Assembly (NCBI GenBank): GCA_002408085.1 | Contig: DHQL01000009.1 | Span: forward strand, 124,001 to 188,000 | Length of the DNA stretch: 64,000 bases | Direction of reading: 5' to 3' | From: Spirochaeta sp. UBA5339 | GTDB taxonomy: Bacteria > Spirochaetota > Spirochaetia > DSM-2461 | Shown: positions 16,138 to 23,953 of the stretch, in pieces | Layout of the letters: every line of letters begins with the position of its first letter | How positions within the stretch are numbered: the first letter of the stretch is position 1 | Notes under the pieces: generated by a model | What the model saw: the letters and a program-made list of their open reading frames with translations, nothing else | Database searches by the model: none | What the model was told of the DNA's origin: nothing | Translations under genes and position numbers: made by a program

Positions 16138-17112
16138 ATGAGCATAAAACCCAAATATGCGGTTATAACGGGATTTCTGGGGCAGACTGCCGACAGGTTC
16201 AGAACCTACAATGTCCCGGCCACCCTGGAAGAGAAATTCAAGATGATGAACTCTCTTGAGAACGTTGACGGTGTGGAGCTGGTCTATCCCTATGAGGTCA
16301 ATGATGCAGAAAAGCTGAAACCCATGCTCAAGAAGTACGATCTCAATATGGCTGCGGTCAATGTGAACATCAAGAAGGATGATGATTTTCTGCACGGCAG
16401 CATCTCCCATCCCGACAAGACCGTAAGAGAGAAGGCTGTCCGATTTATCAAGGAAGCAAAGGACTTTGCAGTGGCTGTAGGAGCCGACAAGGTACAGTGC
16501 TGTCCCCTGGGTGACGGCTATGAGTACAGCTTTCAGAGCGACTATGCCGCTTCCTGGAAGAGAATGGTGGCCTGTCTGGAAGAAGCAGGGGATTACAAGC
16601 CTGAAATCCCTCTTTTTATCGAGTACAAACCCAATGAGATCAGAGGCAACTGCTTTATCGAGAATGCCGCCAAGACCCTCTGCCTTTTAAGTGATGTGGG
16701 CAATGAGAGTATCGGTGTAACCCTTGATTACGGACACTCCATGTACAGCGGAGAGACTCCCGCCGAGGCCCTCTGTCTGGTTGCCGAGAGCCGATTTCCC
16801 TACTACATCCATATCAATGACAATGACGGCCGCTGGGACTGGGACTATATGGCCGGTACAAGTAATTTTCAGTCCTATGTTGAGTTTGTCTACTATCTGA
16901 AGCGTTTCGGCTACAGCGATTACCTTACTTCCGATACATCCCCCACCAGAGTGGATATCAAAGAGTGTTTTGAAGCCAATGCCCGATGGACCCAGAAAAT
17001 ATGGGATCTTCTGGACAGGATGGACCTCCAGGAGCTGACAAAACTTATCAACCAGACTGACTTTGTCAAAAACTGGAAGTTCCTTGAGAAGGAGCTTTTC
17101 TTCAGAGGTTGA
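16138..17112 (+). CDS. Sugar phosphate isomerase/epimerase-like TIM-barrel protein
   Basis: 324 residues, also of the xylose-isomerase-like barrel family but only distantly similar to the preceding gene. Metal-site candidates are 'VDGVELVYPYEV' (Glu), 'PLFIEYKPNE' (Glu), 'IGVTLDYGHSMYSGETP' (Asp...His) and 'YYIHINDNDG' (His-Asp). 'YLTSDTSPTRVDIKECFEAN' near the end supplies further acidic residues. ACAAGGAG lies before the ATG. It is the second gene of the operon, between an isomerase and the transporter, so it acts on the imported compound or the next intermediate. The exact substrate cannot be read from sequence. Confidence 0.85.
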   Translation: MSIKPKYAVITGFLGQTADRFRTYNVPATLEEKFKMMNSLENVDGVELVYPYEVNDAEKLKPMLKKYDLNMAAVNVNIKKDDDFLHGSISHPDKTVREKAVRFIKEAKDFAVAVGADKVQCCPLGDGYEYSFQSDYAASWKRMVACLEEAGDYKPEIPLFIEYKPNEIRGNCFIENAAKTLCLLSDVGNESIGVTLDYGHSMYSGETPAEALCLVAESRFPYYIHINDNDGRWDWDYMAGTSNFQSYVEFVYYLKRFGYSDYLTSDTSPTRVDIKECFEANARWTQKIWDLLDRMDLQELTKLINQTDFVKNWKFLEKELFFRG

Positions 17113-17132
17113 TAATCCAAAATTTTGAATAC

Positions 17133-17152
17133 ACAGATCCAAAAGGGTCTGT
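17133..17152 (+). promoter_or_regulatory. Intergenic hairpin before tctC
   Basis: ACAGATCC-AAAA-GGGTCTGT is an 8-bp stem with one G-T pair, without a T-run. It lies between the isomerase gene and tctC and may protect or process the transcript so that the binding protein is made in excess. Confidence 0.4.
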
Positions 17153-17176
17153 TAATATATCAAAGGAGAATTTGAA

Positions 17177-18181
17177 ATGAAAAAAATTATGGTGCTACTT
17201 TTTTGTCTTCTGGCAGCCGCCGGAATGGTCTTTGCTGAAGGACAGGGTGATTATCCCGAGCGGGATATTACCAATGTTCTGGTATGGGGTGCCGGTGGAG
17301 GAACCGATACCTGCAACCGTGTAGTAATGGCAGAGATGGCAAAAGAGCTTGGTGTGAACATCAACGTTGTCAACAAGCCCGGCGGTGTTGCCGGTTCTGT
17401 TGGAATGAGCGATGCCTTTGCCAGGGCCGATGACGGATACACCATCTGCGGCCTTTCCGAATCCTGTGTAACATCTGCCGTTATGGGCGGATTCCCCGAA
17501 AGAATGAATGTATGGGACTTCTTTATCATCGGCGGATCTCCCGATATCGTATCGGTAACACCCGATGCTCCCTTTGACACAATTGCCGATCTGGTTGAAG
17601 CCGCCAAGGCTGCTCCCGGTACTATCCGTGCCGGTGCCGGCGGTGCCGGTTCCATCCACCACCTGAACCTCCTCGCCTTTGAAAACGGAACTGGTGCACA
17701 GTTCAACTTTATCCCCTACGATGGTTCCGCGCCCTCTCAGAATGCTGCCATGACCGGTGAGATCACAGTGGTTATCACCTCTGTTGCCGAGCAGGCTCAG
17801 CTGATCCGCGGTGGTAAACTGAAACCCCTGGGTATGCTTGTTCCCGATGAGTTTGATCTGGAAGGAACAGTAATCCCCTCAGCCTTTGATGACTATGCCG
17901 CTCTTTCAGAGTTTCTGCCCATCTCACAGGCAATCGGTTTTGCCATCCATAAAACTGCTGATGATGCCATCAAAACAAAGCTGAGAAACGCCTTTACCGT
18001 AGCCATGAACTCCGACGCCGTTGTTGAGTTTGGAAAGAAGAATTTCTACATCCTCTCCGGAGCTTACGGAGAAGAGGCCAACAAGGTATTTGACAGTCTT
18101 GAATCCAACTTTGCATGGACCCTGAAAGAGCTGGGTGCTGCCAAGGTTGATCCTTCATCATTGGGAATTCCCCGTCCCTAA
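17177..18181 (+). CDS. tctC: Tripartite tricarboxylate transporter, periplasmic binding protein TctC
   Basis: 334 residues: a signal peptide (MKKIMVLLFCLLAAAGMVFA) followed by a Bug/TctC-type domain. Family blocks are 'YPERDITNVLVWGAGGGTDT', 'VNKPGGVAGSVGM', 'APGTIRAGAGGAGSIHHLN', 'NFIPYDGSAPSQNAAMTGEI' and 'GKLKPLGML'. It captures a carboxylate for the TctA/TctB permease encoded just downstream. AAAGGAG precedes the ATG. Strong hairpins flank it on both sides (17133-17152, 18193-18220), a pattern that favours a more stable binding-protein mRNA. Confidence 0.93.
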   Translation: MKKIMVLLFCLLAAAGMVFAEGQGDYPERDITNVLVWGAGGGTDTCNRVVMAEMAKELGVNINVVNKPGGVAGSVGMSDAFARADDGYTICGLSESCVTSAVMGGFPERMNVWDFFIIGGSPDIVSVTPDAPFDTIADLVEAAKAAPGTIRAGAGGAGSIHHLNLLAFENGTGAQFNFIPYDGSAPSQNAAMTGEITVVITSVAEQAQLIRGGKLKPLGMLVPDEFDLEGTVIPSAFDDYAALSEFLPISQAIGFAIHKTADDAIKTKLRNAFTVAMNSDAVVEFGKKNFYILSGAYGEEANKVFDSLESNFAWTLKELGAAKVDPSSLGIPRP

Positions 18182-18192
18182 AACCTCCTGGT

Positions 18193-18220
18193 CTCCCTTT
18201 CTCCTGATGGAGAAGGGGAG
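18193..18220 (+). promoter_or_regulatory. Strong intercistronic hairpin after tctC
   Basis: CTCCCTTTCTCC-TGAT-GGAGAAGGGGAG is a 12-bp stem with one G-T pair and a 4-nt loop, followed by GCCCTTATCTT rather than a T-run. It probably acts as a 3'-end stabiliser or partial attenuator between tctC and tctB. Confidence 0.55.
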
Positions 18221-18249
18221 GCCCTTATCTTAAAAAGGAATAATCAATA

Positions 18250-18996
18250 ATGGAAGAAAAAAAACTTCGCCAATATGACTTTATCACCAGCATCTTTCTC
18301 CTCTGTTTTGGAGTCTGGGAACTGGCACAGGCCTTCAAGATGCCGATGAAAGACTCCTACGGCGGTGTTCAGAGTGTATGGTATGTGTCACCCGCTCTTT
18401 TGCCTCTCTTTGTAGGAGGCGGAATCCTCCTTCTGGGAACAATTCTTCTGATCAACTCCATCAAAACCGGTGGTGCTGCAGATCTGATCAATGCTTTAAA
18501 AAAGGGATGGAACTTCAAAGTCTCCACTCCTGTCAGCAGAATTCTTACGGTGGTTCTGGGACTGTTTACCCTGATCTACCTCTTCATTCCCCGAATCGAC
18601 TTCTATTTAAGTCTGGCTCTCTTTCTCTTTTATGTGTGTGCTGCCTTCTATCCGGATAATGAGAATTTCAGAGTTAAAATCACAATCCGCTACCTGGCCG
18701 GCAGCCTTGTGTTTCTGCTCTTGTTCATAAGCGGTCTCGGCAGGGTTCTGCAGGATCTGCTGAAGTACAACCTCGATATCCTGACTCTGGCTTTTATCAT
18801 TTACCTGAATGTATCTGCCAGACATGTGGGCAGGATGATGGCCATTGACCACAGGAAGTTTCGAACGGTTACCATTATCTCCCTGGTTGTACCGCTGATT
18901 CTCTGCCCCCTTTTCCGGTACTTTCTGCTTGTTCCCCTTCCCTATGAAGGCGGAATTATCAAACTGATGAACCTGGCGTATTACGCCCTGCGCTGA
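18250..18996 (+). CDS. tctB: Tripartite tricarboxylate transporter, small membrane subunit TctB
   Basis: 248 residues with about six hydrophobic segments; TctB proteins are usually nearer 150-170 residues with four. The N-terminal part ('YDFITSIFLLCFGVWELAQAFKMP') is TctB-like, and the extra C-terminal segment contributes two more helices. It lies between tctC and tctA, 68 nt after tctC, with AAAAAGGA upstream of the ATG. It works with TctA as the inner-membrane permease. The identification relies partly on gene order because TctB is poorly conserved. Confidence 0.82.
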   Translation: MEEKKLRQYDFITSIFLLCFGVWELAQAFKMPMKDSYGGVQSVWYVSPALLPLFVGGGILLLGTILLINSIKTGGAADLINALKKGWNFKVSTPVSRILTVVLGLFTLIYLFIPRIDFYLSLALFLFYVCAAFYPDNENFRVKITIRYLAGSLVFLLLFISGLGRVLQDLLKYNLDILTLAFIIYLNVSARHVGRMMAIDHRKFRTVTIISLVVPLILCPLFRYFLLVPLPYEGGIIKLMNLAYYALR

Positions 18997-19010
18997 TTTC
19001 GGAGGATATT

Positions 19011-20540
19011 ATGGGTTTTCTGGAACCTTTACAGATATTTTTTATGAACATTGCCGGTATTCTCTGCAATCCGGTTACCCTGCTGATCCTCTTCGGATCC
19101 GTTGTAATGGGTATTATTTTCGGAGCGACTCCGGGGCTCACTGCAACCCTGGGAGTGGCGCTGCTCACAACTCTTACCTATGGAATGAATGCCTCTACAG
19201 CCATGGTGGCCCTGATGGGAATCTATGTAGGAGGAGTCTACGGAGGTAGCTATACCTCCATCCTGGTAAATATTCCCGGTACCGCCGCATCAGCCGCTAC
19301 GGCCCTGGACGGTTATCCCCTTGCCTGCAAGGGACAGGCGGGACGTGCCCTGGGTCTTACGACCACAGCTTCGGCCATCGGAACCTTTATCGGAATGATC
19401 TTCGTTGTTCTTCTCTCTCCGGTCATTTCCGCCCTGGCTCTTGAGTTCACCTCCTTTGAGTTCTTCCTTCTGGCCCTCTTCGGTATCGTTATCAGCGGTA
19501 CCCTTACCAGCCAGGATCTGGTCTACAAGGGGTGGATCGCCGGTTTTATAGGACTCTTTCTGGCTACCATCGGCCGGGACAGCCTGCAGTTCTTTCCCCG
19601 TTATACCTTTGGAATGACCGAGCTTGACGGCGGACTGGATCTGGTTCCTGTTCTGATCGGCGCCTTCGGAATTCCCCAGATCATTCAGACCATACGGGAC
19701 AACTTCAAGATTGAAGAGACCAAGAAGTTCAAGAGAATCCTCCCCGACTTCAAAACTATCGGTCACAATGTCCCCACCATTATCCGTTCCTCCCTGATCG
19801 GTGTCGGAATCGGTGCGGTGCCCGGTATCGGTGAAGATATTGCCGGATGGGTCTCCTACGGTACTGCCAAAAAGACCAGTAAACATCCCGAGGAGTTCGG
19901 AAAGGGTTCTGTAGAGGCGGTTATCTCCACAGAGACCGCCAACAACTCCTGTATCGGCGGAGCCATGATTCCCCTTTTGAATCTGGGAATCCCCGGAAGC
20001 CCCCCCGCGGCCATGCTGCTGGGAGCTCTGATGCTTCACGGTATTCAGCCCGGCCCCATGCTCAACTTTGACAACCCAACATTTATTCTGGAGATCACGG
20101 CGATTCTGCTGCTGGCTTCGGTGGCCATGTGGGTCTGCGGAATACTTCTGGCCAAGCAGTTTGTGAAGGTCCTGAGAGTACCCACATCCCTGTTTATGCC
20201 GATTATCGCGGTTCTCTGTATCATCGGATCCTATGCCCTGGGTACACGGGTTTTCAACCTCTACCTGATGCTCCCCATCGGAATCATCGCCTACTTTCTG
20301 ACTGAGATGAAGTACCCCATTGCCCCCCTGATTATCGGAGTGATACTGGGTGATATGTGTGATCAGAATCTGAGACGGGCCCTGATGGTTTCTCAGGGAA
20401 GTTTCACACCCATCTTCACAAGACCCGTGTCCCTGGTACTCTTCCTGGTCATCGTGGTGATGGTGCTGAGTCAGATCCCTTTTATCAGGAACTTTCAGGT
20501 GAAAATGAAAAACCGGACTCTGAAGCTTCTGAGGAGATAG
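19011..20540 (+). CDS. tctA: Tripartite tricarboxylate transporter, large permease subunit TctA
   Basis: 509 residues, the usual TctA length, with about twelve membrane segments. The family signatures are clear: 'GIIFGATPGLTATLGVALL', 'GIYVGGVYGGSYTSILVNIPG', 'SAATALDGYPLACKGQAG' and, in the second half, 'GVGIGAVPGIGEDIAGWVSYG' and 'NNSCIGGAMIPLLNLGIPGS'. Glycine-rich loops repeat in each half, reflecting an inverted duplication. CGGAGG lies before the ATG. It completes a tctC-B-A transporter that brings in the operon's carboxylate substrate. Confidence 0.95.
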   Translation: MGFLEPLQIFFMNIAGILCNPVTLLILFGSVVMGIIFGATPGLTATLGVALLTTLTYGMNASTAMVALMGIYVGGVYGGSYTSILVNIPGTAASAATALDGYPLACKGQAGRALGLTTTASAIGTFIGMIFVVLLSPVISALALEFTSFEFFLLALFGIVISGTLTSQDLVYKGWIAGFIGLFLATIGRDSLQFFPRYTFGMTELDGGLDLVPVLIGAFGIPQIIQTIRDNFKIEETKKFKRILPDFKTIGHNVPTIIRSSLIGVGIGAVPGIGEDIAGWVSYGTAKKTSKHPEEFGKGSVEAVISTETANNSCIGGAMIPLLNLGIPGSPPAAMLLGALMLHGIQPGPMLNFDNPTFILEITAILLLASVAMWVCGILLAKQFVKVLRVPTSLFMPIIAVLCIIGSYALGTRVFNLYLMLPIGIIAYFLTEMKYPIAPLIIGVILGDMCDQNLRRALMVSQGSFTPIFTRPVSLVLFLVIVVMVLSQIPFIRNFQVKMKNRTLKLLRR

Positions 20541-20623
20541 ATCAAAAATTAAAAAAATAGAATCTCACTGATTTAAAAAATCATCGAAAACTTTGAAAAC
20601 AGGTTTTGCAGGAGAGTTATACC

Positions 20624-20650
20624 CTTTTGCCGGCTCAAGTCCGGCGAAAG
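20624..20650 (+). promoter_or_regulatory. Hairpin abutting the Shine-Dalgarno of the transketolase gene
   Basis: CTTTTGCCGG and CCGGCGAAAG form a 10-bp stem (one T-G) with a 7-nt loop. The AAGGAG ribosome site starts at the next base. It could insulate the transketolase genes from the upstream transporter message or shield the 5' end after processing. Confidence 0.45.
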
Positions 20651-20663
20651 AAGGAGTTTTATT

Positions 20664-21494
20664 ATGAATAAAAATGAAAAAGTCGCCTATCTGAAAGAGA
20701 AGGCGAAGGAACTGCGCAAGACAGCATTGACTATGATCCATACAGCTCAGTCAGGACATCCGGGAGGATCTCTCTCGGCAGCAGACTTTATGGCTGCCCT
20801 CTACTTTGATGAACTGAACATCAGACCCGAGGAGCCGAAGTGGCCGGAACGGGACCGCTTTGTCCTCTCAAAGGGTCATGTCTGTCCCATTCTGTACTCC
20901 TCACTGGCTCTGAGGGAGTACTTTCCCTATGAGACCATCTACACCCTGAGAAAACAGGGCTCAATCCTCCAGGGTCACCCCGATATGAAGGTCTGTCCCG
21001 GTGTGGATATCTCAACAGGTTCCCTGGGACAGGGGCTTTCAACTGCCGTGGGAATGGCCCTGGCCGGAAAAAGGGACAGGAAGGACTACCGCGTCTTCTG
21101 CGTGGTTGGTGACGGTGAGTGTCAGGAAGGCCAGATCTGGGAGGCTGTGATGTCTGCGGTTAAGTATCAGTTGGACAACCTGACCATCTTTGTGGACAAC
21201 AACAACCTGCAGAATGACAACAGCTGTGATGTGGTTATGCCCACAGGTGATCTGAAGGCTAAATTTGAGGCCTTCGGATGCAATTCCAGACGGATCAACG
21301 GTCATAAGATGGAAGAGATCGTAGAGGCTCTGGATGACCTCAGGGATATGAATGACGGAAGACCAAAGGTTATTGTGGGAAATACCGTAAAGGGCAAGGG
21401 AGTCTCCTTTATGGAAAATGTAGTTATGTGGCACGGAGTGGCCCCTGATAAAGAGCAGTTCGCCCAGGCTATGAGCGAAGTGGAGGCAATGTAA
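20664..21494 (+). CDS. Transketolase, N-terminal (TPP/pyrophosphate) half
   Basis: 276 residues, the first half of a split transketolase. Thiamine-diphosphate features are 'QSGHPGGSLSAADF' near residue 30, 'LSKGHVCPILYSSLA', and the metal/TPP motif beginning 'GDGECQEGQIWEA' and closing 'NNLQND' at about residues 145-180. Split transketolases are often dedicated to one catabolic route, which fits this operon. AAGGAG lies upstream of the ATG. The stop codon overlaps the start of the second half (TAATG), implying coupled translation of the two subunits. Confidence 0.93.
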   Translation: MNKNEKVAYLKEKAKELRKTALTMIHTAQSGHPGGSLSAADFMAALYFDELNIRPEEPKWPERDRFVLSKGHVCPILYSSLALREYFPYETIYTLRKQGSILQGHPDMKVCPGVDISTGSLGQGLSTAVGMALAGKRDRKDYRVFCVVGDGECQEGQIWEAVMSAVKYQLDNLTIFVDNNNLQNDNSCDVVMPTGDLKAKFEAFGCNSRRINGHKMEEIVEALDDLRDMNDGRPKVIVGNTVKGKGVSFMENVVMWHGVAPDKEQFAQAMSEVEAM

Positions 21495-22426
21495 TGGAAG
21501 GAAAAGCGACAAGAGATGCCTACGGTGAGGAGATCCTTGCCCTGGGCCGTGAAAACAAGAGCATCTATGTGGTGGATGCGGATATTGGAAAGTCATGCAA
21601 GACTGTACCTTTTTCACAGGAGCTTCCTGAACAGCATGTGAATGTTGGAATTGCCGAGCAGAACGCTGCCGGTGTGGCTGCGGGTCTGGCCACCTGCGGA
21701 AAGGTCCCCTTTGTAACCACCTATGCCGTATTCGGCTCCATGAGAATGAGCGAGCAGATCCGTCAGGAAGTTTGCTATCCGAAACTGAACGTCAAGATCG
21801 CCTGTTCTCATGGAGGCTTCACCCCTGCCAACGACGGTGCCAGCCACCAGGGAATCGAGGATATGGGAGTAATGCGGAGCATTCCCAATATGACTGTGAT
21901 CATGCCCGCCGACTACTATGCCGCCCGGAAACTGGTCAGAAAGTCCGCAGAATACACAGGCCCCGTATACCTCAGGTTTACCCGGGACCCCATCCCCTTT
22001 GTGTACGATGAGTCTGTTGAGCTGGAGATCGGAAAAGCCCATATGATCAGGGATGGAATTGATGTGGCCATTATAGCCAACGGGGACATCATGAGCCGTG
22101 CCGTCAAAGCTGCCGAAGAGCTGGAGAAAAAGGGCATTTCCGTACGTCTTCTTGATATGCACACCATCAAACCCCTTGATGAAGAAGCGGTACTCTCCTG
22201 TATCGAAGAGATCGGAAGAATCGTTACTGTTGAAGATCACAGTATCCTGAACGGACTGGGAAGTGCAGTCTGTGAGATGACTGCGGAAAAAGGGAAGGGC
22301 CGGGTAACACGGATAGGCATCAGGGACCAGTTCGGTGAGTCCGCTCCCTACGATTATCTCCTTGAAAAGAACGGCATTACTGTTGAGAACATTATCTTTT
22401 CGGCAGAGGAACTTCTTAAAAACTGA
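21494..22426 (+). CDS. Transketolase, C-terminal (pyrimidine-binding) half
   Basis: 310 residues: a pyrimidine-binding domain followed by the transketolase C-terminal domain. 'HVNVGIAEQNAAGVAAGLA' holds the catalytic-cycle Glu that activates TPP; 'TTYAVFGSMRMSEQIRQ', 'SHGGFTPANDGASHQGIED' and 'YLRFTRDPIP' follow. It joins with the preceding subunit to move two-carbon units between sugar phosphates. Both halves have full motif sets, so the enzyme looks active. Confidence 0.93.
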   Translation: MEGKATRDAYGEEILALGRENKSIYVVDADIGKSCKTVPFSQELPEQHVNVGIAEQNAAGVAAGLATCGKVPFVTTYAVFGSMRMSEQIRQEVCYPKLNVKIACSHGGFTPANDGASHQGIEDMGVMRSIPNMTVIMPADYYAARKLVRKSAEYTGPVYLRFTRDPIPFVYDESVELEIGKAHMIRDGIDVAIIANGDIMSRAVKAAEELEKKGISVRLLDMHTIKPLDEEAVLSCIEEIGRIVTVEDHSILNGLGSAVCEMTAEKGKGRVTRIGIRDQFGESAPYDYLLEKNGITVENIIFSAEELLKN

Positions 22427-22440
22427 AAAAGGAATTAAAA

Positions 22441-23397
22441 ATGAAAATTGTTGTACTGGATGGATACACATTGAATCCCGGAGACCTCTCCTGGGAGGGA
22501 CTGGAATCTCTTGGCAGCTTTACATGTTATGACAGGACTCCTGCTGAAGAGATCGTAGGCAGAATCGGGGATGCGGAAATTGTTATTACCAACAAGACTC
22601 CCATTACCTCAGAAACCCTGTCTGCCTGTTCCGGTGTAAAGTACATCGGAGTTCTGGCCACAGGGTACAATGTGGTGGATGTTAAGGCCGCGGCTGAAAA
22701 GGGTATTCCTGTCTGCAACATCCCCACATACGGAACCTCTGCTGTATCCCAGTTTGTTTTTGCACTGCTTCTGAATATCTGCCACCATGTGCAGGACCAC
22801 TCTGATTCTGTATTCCGGGGTGATTGGACAAGTAATCAGGACTGGACCTACTGGAACTTCCCCCTTACAGAACTGGCTGATAAGACCATGGGCATCATCG
22901 GTTTCGGCCGGATCGGGCAGGCCACAGCAAAAATTGCACAGGGCTTCGGCATGAAGGTCCTGGCCTTTGACGAGTACCAGAACAAGGATCTTGAAAACGA
23001 TACCCTCAAGTATGGATCCCTCGATGAGGTTCTTGCCCAGTCAGACGTGATCTCCCTTCACTGTCCCCTCTTTCCCTCCACCGAAGGAATCATCAACAGT
23101 GAGAGCATCGCTAAAATGAAGGATGGTGTCATCCTGATCAATACCTCCAGGGGGCCTCTTGTTGTTGAGAAGGATCTGGCGGAGGCTCTGAACAGTGGAA
23201 AGATCCGTGCCGCGGGTCTGGATGTTGTGTCTACTGAGCCTATCAGGGAGGACAATGTTCTCCTTAAGGCCAAAAACTGCTTTATCACACCCCATATTGC
23301 CTGGGCTCCCAGCGAGTCCCGGTCAAGGCTGATGAATATAGCTGTTGATAATGTGAAGGCATTTCTTGAGGGAAGTGTTCAGAACAGGGTGAACTGA
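22441..23397 (+). CDS. D-2-hydroxyacid dehydrogenase (NAD-dependent)
   Basis: 318 residues of the glycerate/phosphoglycerate dehydrogenase family. The NAD-binding site is 'GIIGFGRIGQATAKIAQGFG'. Catalytic residues sit in the usual places: Arg in 'INTSRGPLV', Glu in 'VVSTEPI', His in 'TPHIAWAP'. It most likely reduces hydroxypyruvate or glyoxylate, or oxidises the matching hydroxyacid, as the last step of the operon. AAAAAGGA lies before the ATG. It is followed by a strong terminator, which closes the operon. Confidence 0.92.
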   Translation: MKIVVLDGYTLNPGDLSWEGLESLGSFTCYDRTPAEEIVGRIGDAEIVITNKTPITSETLSACSGVKYIGVLATGYNVVDVKAAAEKGIPVCNIPTYGTSAVSQFVFALLLNICHHVQDHSDSVFRGDWTSNQDWTYWNFPLTELADKTMGIIGFGRIGQATAKIAQGFGMKVLAFDEYQNKDLENDTLKYGSLDEVLAQSDVISLHCPLFPSTEGIINSESIAKMKDGVILINTSRGPLVVEKDLAEALNSGKIRAAGLDVVSTEPIREDNVLLKAKNCFITPHIAWAPSESRSRLMNIAVDNVKAFLEGSVQNRVN

Positions 23398-23423
23398 TAC
23401 TCTGGATTATAAATCGCTTCTGG

Positions 23424-23453
23424 ACGGGCGGGATGTATCCTGCCCGTTTTTTT
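23424..23453 (+). terminator. Intrinsic terminator of the catabolic operon
   Basis: ACGGGCGGGA-TGTA-TCCTGCCCGT forms a 10-bp stem (one G-T) and is followed by TTTTTT, 27 nt after the dehydrogenase stop codon. Confidence 0.9.
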
Positions 23454-23573
23454 ATAGTGATTTTTACTTTTATATGGTACAAATATAAACCCCGGATCTT
23501 CAATTGCTCCACCGTGTTTCCTCCCTTTGTCAGAAAGCCCGGGATAAATCAGCTTGAAAGGAAGGTCTGCGGT

Positions 23574-23948
23574 TTGAGTGACAGTAAGCGCCATGAAAAA
23601 GATATCTATATGGATATTGAGGAGTTCGAACGGGAGAGGGAGGAGCTGAAAAAGGTCCTCGGAAAGATCGGAGGAAACAGGTTCTCCAAAAAGGACAACC
23701 TGATAAACCTGACCTTCTTTCTGGTTATTATCGGACTCTTTCTGCTGGATCTTTTTACAGAGATTATGCCCTGGAGAATCTCCCTGGAGCTTGGTATCTT
23801 TCTGGTCTCCTTTAAAATCGTCTTTATGATCCACTCACAGCAGAAGGTGAATCACTTCCAGTTCTGGATACTCAACTCCATCGAGTTCCGGATGAATGAT
23901 ATGAGCCGTCGGCTCAGGAGTATTGAGAAGAGGCTGGAAGAGGAGTAA
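23574..23948 (+). CDS. Small membrane protein with flanking coiled coils
   Basis: 124 residues if it starts at TTG 23574. That start has GGAAGG 8 nt upstream, whereas the ATG at 23610 has no ribosome site. An N-terminal charged helix ('EEFEREREELKKVLGKI') is followed by two hydrophobic segments ('LINLTFFLVIIGLFLLDLF', 'LELGIFLVSFKIVFMI'), then another charged helix rich in Arg and Glu ending 'RSIEKRLEEE'. No known domain is recognised. It lies 6 bp from the convergent chemoreceptor. Confidence 0.6.
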   Translation: MSDSKRHEKDIYMDIEEFEREREELKKVLGKIGGNRFSKKDNLINLTFFLVIIGLFLLDLFTEIMPWRISLELGIFLVSFKIVFMIHSQQKVNHFQFWILNSIEFRMNDMSRRLRSIEKRLEEE

Positions 23949-23953
23949 TTCTG

